Shown in pieces: positions 8,637 to 15,629 of a stretch of 64,000 nucleotides of DNA. Source of the stretch: Hoeflea_A sp965249925. GTDB taxonomy: Bacteria; Pseudomonadota; Alphaproteobacteria; Rhizobiales; Rhizobiaceae. The notes under the pieces were generated by a model that ran no database searches, was not told where the DNA came from, and saw only the letters and a program-made list of their open reading frames with translations. A program made the position numbers and the translations under genes. Position 1 is the first letter of the stretch, and the number at the start of each line of letters is the position of its first letter. The stretch spans positions 3,844,001 to 3,908,000 of the forward strand of contig OZ252260.1 of the NCBI GenBank assembly GCA_965249925.1. Reading direction: 5' to 3'.

Positions 8637-9056
8637 ATGACATCTCTTGACATCGGATGGACTGAAGCCGAGGCGCAGGTTGCGTTGTCGAGGTTCCGGC
8701 GGCTGTTTGCGTTCAACCTGATCCTGCAGTCTTTGGTGGCATTGCTGTGCATCGTCGCGCCGCAGTCCGGCGCCTCGCTCACCGGCATTCACGCGGCAGA
8801 TGCGGTGCCGCTGTTGCCGGTCTGGGGCGGCATGGTGCTGGCGGTTTCGGCGCTGCAGTTGCTGCCCTGGCTCGATCCGATCCGACTCCGCTTTCAGGTC
8901 GGCATCGCCATCGCGATTCGCGTCCTCATGGTGCTGATCTTCCTGTCCCTCGGCCTTGAATTCTGGCGCTTTGCGGCCTTCGACGCGATCTTCGCGGTGG
9001 CCTTGGCGGTGCTGTTCCATCGCGCCCTTATTGCCGAATTGCAAACCCGGCCGTAA
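8637..9056 (+). CDS. small integral membrane protein of unknown function
   Basis: A 139-residue protein with four hydrophobic stretches (about residues 24-42, 55-77, 83-101 and 108-127) and few charged residues between them, so four membrane spans are likely. No motif was recognised. The start at 8637 lies 11 nt after the RoxA-like gene, preceded by GGGGAG, which supports membership of the same operon. It may anchor or assist the redox proteins encoded upstream; that is a guess from position only. Confidence 0.75.
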   Translation: MTSLDIGWTEAEAQVALSRFRRLFAFNLILQSLVALLCIVAPQSGASLTGIHAADAVPLLPVWGGMVLAVSALQLLPWLDPIRLRFQVGIAIAIRVLMVLIFLSLGLEFWRFAAFDAIFAVALAVLFHRALIAELQTRP

Positions 9057-9086
9057 GCCGCCCGTTGCTCTAACGGTGCCGCTTTG

Positions 9087-10433
9087 TCACTTGACGACGA
9101 ACGATGGCACCACGCTTCCCCGCTTGGAGACGTTGATTATCTCCAATTCCGAGATGCGTGTCAGAAAACCGGCGAGATGCCCCCGGGTGACCAGCGGATC
9201 CGTGTCTTCATACATCGCCCGTTCCGGCAGGCCGGATTCCGCAACCGGATAGGTGACCTTGTCGATCGGCACCCGCTGCTGCACGATGTAGTCGGTGGCG
9301 ATCGCGTTTTGAAGCGCGGCTTCCCACGACGATGTGTCGTGTCGCCAGCCCAGTTCGACACCGTCGCCTTTCGCCTCGTGGGTCGGCTTCAGCACCAGGC
9401 TTTCCCGGTTCGCCATGACATACTCCATGAGATCGACGCGACGCCCTCGGGGATCCAGCGTCGTGGCATCGCGCATCAATCTCCCCCAGGGAACGTGATC
9501 TCGAACGACCTGACGCTCGGCGTCCGATAGCCCCAGATCGATGTCGGGATCGGTGAGCAAGGCGAAGAGCGCCTTGTGGCCCATCAACTCCGCCTGGAAC
9601 GGGTTGACCATGCATACGGCGTTGCGTCGAAGCGCGGCCAGCAGGGGCTCGACTTCCTGCCGGGCGGCAAGAACATCGCGCGTGAGCAGCAGGCGATAGA
9701 CCAGGTCAATCTGCGCGTCGCCCACAACCAAGCGCTCACCGTCGAATTCAAGCCCGCCGGGCTCGGTGGCAATGATGGAGCCGATACCAGAGTCGCACAG
9801 CGGTTCGGCATCGTGGGCTACGGCATTAGCGGTTGTGCCGAGGTGATCGAACCAGGCGACAAGGGCCATTGTCGGCGGGCGGGTGCCGCCCCAGTCCCGC
9901 CAGGCGTCCATGAGCGCCTTGCCCACCGCCGGCTGAAGCAAAAGCGGTTGCAGGTCGAAATCGTCGCGAATGGTGCGTGTCGTTTCCAGCGTCTCAAAAA
10001 CTTCCACCAATCCGTCATTATGTCCTGCACCTCCGGGACAATCGGCATTCATCTCGATAAAACTCAAGCCGGCCGATGTCCGGAAAGCGTCAAGGCGCGT
10101 GATTGCACCGTGATCGGTGGTCTTCGGTTCAAGATGCATGAGATCGCCGATCCAGTCGTAGTATCGGCCGAGATGCTCAGCTTCGCGTTCCCGATTGGCC
10201 ATCACATGGTTGCGGGCCTTGACCAGCGACTTCGAAAGCACATCGACAACGTGCCGGTGTCGCCGCAGTTCATCGTGGCTGACGAAATGCGGTCTCGCGA
10301 CCTGGCAAAGCGGGCGGTCGTTCTTCAACAGTTTGCGGTCCAGCTGCAGGCTGTGCAGGCGGTCGACATCCTGCGGCCCGGTCTTTGCCAGGGCGTCATT
10401 CCAACGATCGGTCACGCGGCGAACCTGGTCCAT
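9087..10433 (-). CDS. circularly permuted ATP-grasp / glutathionylspermidine-synthase-like protein
   Basis: A 448-residue soluble protein that reads like the preATP-grasp plus ATP-grasp fold of glutathionylspermidine synthases and related ligases. Supporting blocks: FIEMNADCPGGAGHND (about 125-140), VAWFDHLGTT, then NPFQAELMGHKALFALLTD, and near the end ESLVLKPTHEAKGDGVELG, a nucleotide-binding lysine/glycine stretch of ATP-grasp enzymes. Such enzymes join a carboxylate to an amine through an acyl phosphate; the substrate here is unknown. It is convergent with the haem-dioxygenase operon (31 nt between stops) and divergent from mprF, so it appears to be a single gene. Confidence 0.65.
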   Translation of the reverse strand: MDQVRRVTDRWNDALAKTGPQDVDRLHSLQLDRKLLKNDRPLCQVARPHFVSHDELRRHRHVVDVLSKSLVKARNHVMANREREAEHLGRYYDWIGDLMHLEPKTTDHGAITRLDAFRTSAGLSFIEMNADCPGGAGHNDGLVEVFETLETTRTIRDDFDLQPLLLQPAVGKALMDAWRDWGGTRPPTMALVAWFDHLGTTANAVAHDAEPLCDSGIGSIIATEPGGLEFDGERLVVGDAQIDLVYRLLLTRDVLAARQEVEPLLAALRRNAVCMVNPFQAELMGHKALFALLTDPDIDLGLSDAERQVVRDHVPWGRLMRDATTLDPRGRRVDLMEYVMANRESLVLKPTHEAKGDGVELGWRHDTSSWEAALQNAIATDYIVQQRVPIDKVTYPVAESGLPERAMYEDTDPLVTRGHLAGFLTRISELEIINVSKRGSVVPSFVVK

Positions 10434-10766
10434 GTTGCTCCAGCCTGCCTGGTCCGAATGACGGGCGCGTTAGCGGACGGCGTCGGGTTTGCGACGCTTC
10501 CCGATGCGCGCATGAAATCGCGTCACAGATTACTGGCTTCGAACCCGCGATTCAATCAAGTGGTGCGGCGCAGGATGGACCTTGGTGACGCCGGCAAAAA
10601 GACTTACCCTGCGCGTCGCGGGTATTGCGGTTTCCGCGGCCGCTCGGTGGCGTGACCGGACCACAGGCCTGCAACCCGCCAAGGGGTTCGAGAGACAGCG
10701 CAGCAATGCGCTACCGATCGTGTTCATGGAACTGGTGATTACCGCACCATATTCCATCGCCGGTGA
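10434..10766. other. divergent intergenic region (333 bp), no gene seen
   Basis: The region lies between the start codons of the minus-strand ATP-grasp-like gene and the plus-strand mprF gene, so it must hold both promoters. No convincing small gene, dyad or sigma-70 promoter was picked out by eye; base composition stays high in GC. Confidence 0.5.
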
Positions 10767-13397
10767 ATGTGGTCTACTAATCCGACGAAGCATTTGGATT
10801 CGGACTCAGTACGGACAAGCGGATTGACGGCGGCGGCAGCGGAAAACCGGATTCACTTCAGGGCGGTCTTTGCCGCTGCTCTGGCGGTTGCCGTGACGGT
10901 GTTTGCGTTCTATCTGCTGCACCGCTTCACTGCCGACATCTCGCTCGCTGAAGTCGTATCCGATATACGCAACACACCGGTCAGCCATCTGCTGCTCGCT
11001 CTGGCGGCGACGGTCGTCAGTTTCGCGGCGATCGCCCTTTACGAAATCCTCGCCGTGCGGACCGCTGCGCCGGGGCAGGTGTCCGATGCCAGGGCGGCCT
11101 GGACGGGGGTTGCCGGATTTGCCCTGTCAGACGTCGCGGGCTTTCATGTGCTGACCGGTGGGGCCCTGCGCTATCGCCTGTACAGCCAGAGGGGCCTGGA
11201 TTTCGCGGTGATCGGCCAGATCGTTTTCCTCGCCTGGCTGTCGATCTGGCTTGGCCTCTACTTTGTGATTGCGTTGGCGCTCACGGTCTATCCCGGCGGG
11301 CTAACCTCGCTGGACTGGATCTCATCCGACCTGCTGCGCACCGTCGGCATCATCATGCTGGTGTGCCTGGCGGGGTACTACGCCTGGGGCGCCCGCGGAC
11401 AGCGCACCATCACCGTCCGCGGCGTCACCATGCGCATCCCCGGAGTCGGCACCAGCCTGCTACAGACGCTGGCCGGCGTGGTCGATGTCGCGGCCTCAGC
11501 GTTCGTGCTTTACATCCTGCTGCCGGCCGATGTGGCCGGATCGCTCAGCGCGTTTGCCGTCGTCTATGTGTCAGCGATCATCTTGGGCGCGCTCAGCCAC
11601 TCGCCCGGAGGCCTCGGCGTGTTCGAGGCAACGCTGATGGCCGGCCTCGGCGTGATCGGTCGGCCGGATGTGGTCGGCGCGCTGGTGCTTTACCGGGTCA
11701 TCTACTATCTGCTGCCGCTGGTGCCGGTCGCTTTGACGCTGTTCTTCCTGGAAATCGTCCGCGGCCATCGCGAGATCCGCCGCTCGGTCGGCGAAATCGC
11801 CAAGGCCTCGGAGCCGCTGGTGCCGCCTCTGGCCGCCGGACTGACCTTTGTCGGCGGCCTCATCCTGTTGTTTTCCGGCTCGCTGCCAGCGAGCGCGCTG
11901 CGTCAGGAATGGGTCCAGTCGGTGCTGGCGCTGCCCTTTGTCGAATCCTCGCATCTGCTGGCCAGCCTGATCGGCGTGGCGCTGCTCGTCGTCGCCCAGG
12001 CTCTTTTGCGGCGCCGCGAGAGCGGCTTCAATATGGCGGTTCTGCTGCTTGCCGCCGGTGCGGTGTTTTCCCTGGCCAAGGGCTTCGACTACGAGGAGGC
12101 CCTGATCCTCGCCGGTATCGCCGTCGTTTTGATACCGTTCCGGCCGGCCTTCTACCGCAAATCGGGGCTGCCCCTGTTCTCGGTGACACCGACCTGGCTG
12201 GCGGTGATCGCCATCACCGTCGCGGCGGCCGTATGGCTGGGTTTCTTCGCCTACTGCCATGTCGAATACTCCAATCAGCTGTGGTGGCAGTTCACCTGGA
12301 ACGGCGACGCGCCGCGCTTCCTACGCGCCAGTGTCGCCGTCGTGGCGGTCGTCTTCGCGCTCGGTCTGTACATGATCCTCAACCGGCGTGTCCGCACACC
12401 GCCGCCGGCTGGACCGATTCCGGACAGCGTGCGCAAACTGGTTGCCGAGTCGACCGATGTCGACGCCACCATTGCGCTGCTTGGCGACAAGCAGTTTCTG
12501 GTGGCCGAGGACGAGAGCGCCTTCCTGATGTACGGAATCGCCGGCGGCAGCCTCATATCCAAGGGCGATCCGATCGGCGATCCGGAGCAGGCCAAAGCGC
12601 TGGCCTGGCGTTTCCGGGAACTGGCCGACCAGGGCGGCTATCGCACCGTCTTCTATTCCATCGGCTCGGATAATCTGCCGCTCTATCTGGACATGGGCCT
12701 GTCGGTGCTGAAGATCGGCGAGGTCGCCTGGGTGGATCTGCACGAGTTTTCCCTGGAGACGCCGCAACAGAAAGACTTCCGCTATGCGCGGCGGCGCGCC
12801 GGCAAGGACGGGCTGGAGTTTGCCATCGTCGGTCGCGACGAGGTGCCGTCAATCCTGCCGGCCTGCAGGGAGGTCTCCGACGCCTGGATGGCCATCAAGT
12901 CCGGCACCGAGAAACACTTCGCGCTCGGCAATTTCGACGATGAGTATCTGAAAAACTTCGATTTCGCCGTGGTGCGCAAGGAGGGCGAAATCGTCGCCTT
13001 CGCCAACATCCTGGTCGGGGCCGGCAAGGAGGAGATCTCCATCGACCTGATGCGCCACCGCCCAAAGGTCTCCAATGTGCTGATGGATTTCCTGTTCGCC
13101 GAACTGCTACTGCATGCCCAGGCGGACGGCTATCGCTGGTTCAACCTCGGGGCCGCGCCGCTCGCCGGACTGGCCGACCATCCGCTTGCCACCTCGTGGA
13201 ACCGCATCGGCACGATGATCTATCAGCGCGGCGAGGATTTCTATCATTTCGAAGGGCTGAGATCCTACAAGGAGAAATTCAGCCCGGTCTGGCGTCCAAA
13301 CTACGTGGCCTGTCCGGGCGGCCTGGCCGTGCCGCGGGTGCTGCTCGACGTCACCTCTCTGATATCTGGCGGCGCGCTGGGGCTGGCCCGCAGGTGA
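10767..13397 (+). CDS. mprF: bifunctional lysylphosphatidylglycerol synthase/flippase MprF (LpiA type)
   Basis: An 876-residue membrane protein. The N-terminal ~540 residues hold about 14 hydrophobic segments, including the flippase-region block LGALSHSPGGLGVFEATLMAGLG. The C-terminal ~320 residues are the soluble transferase domain (DUF2156), with EDESAFLMYGIAGGSLISKGDPIGD, a basic FRYARRRAGKDGLEF patch and the ending YKEKFSPVWRPNYVA. The enzyme moves lysine (or another amino acid) from tRNA to phosphatidylglycerol and flips the product, lowering the negative charge of the membrane; in rhizobia it is acid-induced and called LpiA. The stop overlaps the GTG of a VirJ/AcvB-type gene by 4 nt, the same pairing as lpiA-atvA/acvB. 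The start at 10767 lacks a strong ribosome site. Confidence 0.95.
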   Translation: MWSTNPTKHLDSDSVRTSGLTAAAAENRIHFRAVFAAALAVAVTVFAFYLLHRFTADISLAEVVSDIRNTPVSHLLLALAATVVSFAAIALYEILAVRTAAPGQVSDARAAWTGVAGFALSDVAGFHVLTGGALRYRLYSQRGLDFAVIGQIVFLAWLSIWLGLYFVIALALTVYPGGLTSLDWISSDLLRTVGIIMLVCLAGYYAWGARGQRTITVRGVTMRIPGVGTSLLQTLAGVVDVAASAFVLYILLPADVAGSLSAFAVVYVSAIILGALSHSPGGLGVFEATLMAGLGVIGRPDVVGALVLYRVIYYLLPLVPVALTLFFLEIVRGHREIRRSVGEIAKASEPLVPPLAAGLTFVGGLILLFSGSLPASALRQEWVQSVLALPFVESSHLLASLIGVALLVVAQALLRRRESGFNMAVLLLAAGAVFSLAKGFDYEEALILAGIAVVLIPFRPAFYRKSGLPLFSVTPTWLAVIAITVAAAVWLGFFAYCHVEYSNQLWWQFTWNGDAPRFLRASVAVVAVVFALGLYMILNRRVRTPPPAGPIPDSVRKLVAESTDVDATIALLGDKQFLVAEDESAFLMYGIAGGSLISKGDPIGDPEQAKALAWRFRELADQGGYRTVFYSIGSDNLPLYLDMGLSVLKIGEVAWVDLHEFSLETPQQKDFRYARRRAGKDGLEFAIVGRDEVPSILPACREVSDAWMAIKSGTEKHFALGNFDDEYLKNFDFAVVRKEGEIVAFANILVGAGKEEISIDLMRHRPKVSNVLMDFLFAELLLHAQADGYRWFNLGAAPLAGLADHPLATSWNRIGTMIYQRGEDFYHFEGLRSYKEKFSPVWRPNYVACPGGLAVPRVLLDVTSLISGGALGLARR

Positions 13398-14059
13398 GAA
13401 CCTTACTCACGGTCCTGCTGTTGACACTCGGTATCGGCCGGGTGCCGGCAGCAGCGCCGCTCGAGGAGCTGCCGCTGACCGTCACCGAGCCGAAGGCCAC
13501 GGTACGCGGTATGGTCATCCTGTGGTCGGGCGATACCGGCTGGACAGGCACCATGCAGGCGATCGCCGATGCCTTCGCCGAGCGCGGCTATGGTGTCGTC
13601 GGCATCAGTTCACTGCGCTATTTCTGGCACGAATAGGCGCCACAGGTGATGGCGGCCGACAATGATCGTCTGGTGGCGCATTTTGCTGAACATTGGCAGA
13701 CGGACATCGTCATCCTTGCCGGCTATTCCTTCGGCGCCGACACGCTGCCCTTCGCCTGGCCGTTGATGTCGGAGGAAACCCGACGGCGAACGAACCTCAT
13801 TGCCCTGTTGAGCCCGTTTCCGAAAACCGAGTTCAGCATCACGCTGCTCGGCATGATCGGCATTGTGCGCGGCCGTCACGACGTGTCCGCCGCCATCGTG
13901 TCCCTGCCGCCGGAACGCGTCGTCTGCATCATCGGCGAGCAGGAACGCGACATGGCCTGCGCCCCGACGGCCGACTATGTCTTCCACACAGTGCCCGGCG
14001 GACACCGGTACAACGGTGAATTCGGATCGGTCGCCGATCTGGTGATTGGAGCGCTATAG
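13394..14059 (+). pseudogene. VirJ/AcvB-type periplasmic hydrolase, interrupted by an in-frame TAG
   Basis: Reading from a GTG at 13394 that overlaps the mprF stop, the frame encodes a signal peptide (about 1-21, ending VPAAAP), then AcvB/VirJ-like sequence GMVILWSGDTGW ... GISSLRYFWHE, and stops at a TAG (13634-13636, codon 81). The same frame continues at once with APQVMAADNDRLVAHF, the serine nucleophile block AGYSFGAD (S112) and a C-terminal PGGHRYNG containing the expected histidine, ending at 14059 for 222 codons in all. No frameshift is present; one base (for example CAG to TAG) explains the break. AcvB-type proteins hydrolyse lysyl-phosphatidylglycerol made by the neighbouring MprF/LpiA. 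It may be a pseudogene, a read-through gene or a sequencing error. Confidence 0.85.
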
Positions 14060-14096
14060 GCTTGTCTGCCTAGACACGGCCAGATTTTGTGATCAT

Positions 14097-14137
14097 AAGG
14101 CCGCAACCCATCGGGTTTGGGTTCGGGCGGCGGCCTT
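14097..14137 (+). terminator. long nested hairpin between virJ-like gene and hen1
   Basis: AAGGCCGC (14097-14104) pairs with GCGGCCTT (14130-14137), and directly inside it AACCCA (14105-14110) pairs with TGGGTT (14118-14123) around a 7-nt loop, leaving a 6-nt bulge on the right arm. A run of T only appears about 16 nt later (GTTTTT near 14152), so it may be a terminator of the mprF unit or a structured leader of hen1 rather than a standard Rho-independent terminator. Confidence 0.45.
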
Positions 14138-14219
14138 CTCAGGTCGCGCCGCGTTTTTCCGACCCAGTCCATTGACGAGGCTCGGCGCCGTTGACGCGGC
14201 TGCCGAAGACGATTGCGAC

Positions 14220-15629
14220 ATGCAGATCGAAATCACATTGACGGCGCCGGAAGGCTGCGGCTACGCGGCGCGCGATCTCAGTTTCCTGCTGCACAAGCAT
14301 CCGGCGCACCTGCATGAGCGGCAGACCAATGCCGGCAAAGCGCTGATCTTCTTTTCCGAAGTCGGCGAGGCCCGCGCGACGGCGGTGCTCTATCTAGACG
14401 TCGATCCGGTGGCCTTGGTGCGCGGCAAGAGCGCCGGTGCCGACGGTTTGCTGGCGCAATATGTCAACGACCGTGCTTACGCGGCGAATTCGTTTCTATC
14501 GGTGGCGCTGGGCCGCAGCTTCGGGCAATCGATGGCCGGCAGATCCAAGGAACGTCAAGAGCTGGCCGACCAAGCGCTGCCCTTCGAGGCGGCCGTGACG
14601 CCGGTCGTCGCCTCTGGCGGTGCCGAGGTCGTCCGGTCGATGTTCGAGCCGCTCGGCTACACGGTGCAGATGGCGAGGCTCAGCGAGGGCAGTGATCGTG
14701 ACCTGCTGCGACTGCAGATTGCCGGCACGGTGCGTCTGCGGGACCTGCTCAACCACCTCTATGTCCTGATTCCTGTGCTCGACAACAGCAAGCACTATTG
14801 GATCGATGATACCGAAATCGAAACGCTGCTCGCCAAGGGCGAGGGGTGGCTGGCCGACCATCCGGCGCGTGAGCTGATCACCCGCCGGGCGCTCAAGCAC
14901 AAACGGCGTTTGGTCAACCAGGCGATGGCGCGCCTTGCTGACGACGCGCCCGATGAGGAGGACGAGGCACAGCAACAGGGCGACGCCGGCGAGGAGGCGC
15001 TCGAGCAGCCGATCCGGTTGCACGATCAGCGCCTGGAGACGGTCGCCGGTACCCTTGCCGACCACGGCGTGACGTCGGTGCTCGATCTCGGTTGCGGCGA
15101 GGGCAAACTGCTGCAACGGCTTGTCAAACAGCGCGGACTGACCCGCCTGCTCGGCGTCGATCCGTCCGTTGCCGCGTTGGAACGGGCGGCGCGCCGCCTG
15201 CGTCTCGACCGGGCCGGTGACGCCCTGCGGCAGCGGGTGGCGCTGCAGATGGGCAGCGTGACCTACGGCGACCGCCGCTGGTCCGGCTTCGACGCCGCAA
15301 CGCTGGTCGAAGTCATCGAGCACGTCGATCCGCCGCGCCTGCCGACGCTGGCCCTGTCGCTGTTCGGCGGTGCCGCTCCAGACCTGGTGCTGATCACCAC
15401 ACCCAACCGCGAATACAATGCTCTGTTCGAGGGCATGGCGGCGGACGCCTTGCGGCATCGCGACCATCGTTTCGAATGGACCCGGGCGGAATTCGCGGCA
15501 TGGTGCCTGCCGGTCGCCGCCGATCACGGCTATTCGGTCGACTTCGTCCCGATCGGACCGATGGACGAAACCCACGGTGCGCCGTCGCAGATGGCTGTCT
15601 TCAAACGCGCCGGGGAGGGCCGGTCATGA
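14220..15629 (+). CDS. hen1: bacterial Hen1, 3'-terminal RNA ribose 2'-O-methyltransferase
   Basis: A 469-residue two-domain protein. Residues 1 to about 240 form the N-terminal domain specific to bacterial Hen1, which activates the Pnkp ligase; a Glu/Asp-rich linker (about 241-262) follows. The C-terminal half is an AdoMet methyltransferase: motif I LDLGCGEG at about 289-296 and the Mn2+-binding block E364-x-x-E367-H368, the hallmark of Hen1 that restricts it to RNA 3' ends. It methylates the 2'-OH at the break of ribotoxin-cleaved RNA before sealing, so that the repaired RNA resists recleavage. The ATG at 14220 was chosen because the domain begins there; the frame is open further upstream. 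It overlaps pnkp by 4 nt. Confidence 0.96.
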   Translation: MQIEITLTAPEGCGYAARDLSFLLHKHPAHLHERQTNAGKALIFFSEVGEARATAVLYLDVDPVALVRGKSAGADGLLAQYVNDRAYAANSFLSVALGRSFGQSMAGRSKERQELADQALPFEAAVTPVVASGGAEVVRSMFEPLGYTVQMARLSEGSDRDLLRLQIAGTVRLRDLLNHLYVLIPVLDNSKHYWIDDTEIETLLAKGEGWLADHPARELITRRALKHKRRLVNQAMARLADDAPDEEDEAQQQGDAGEEALEQPIRLHDQRLETVAGTLADHGVTSVLDLGCGEGKLLQRLVKQRGLTRLLGVDPSVAALERAARRLRLDRAGDALRQRVALQMGSVTYGDRRWSGFDAATLVEVIEHVDPPRLPTLALSLFGGAAPDLVLITTPNREYNALFEGMAADALRHRDHRFEWTRAEFAAWCLPVAADHGYSVDFVPIGPMDETHGAPSQMAVFKRAGEGRS

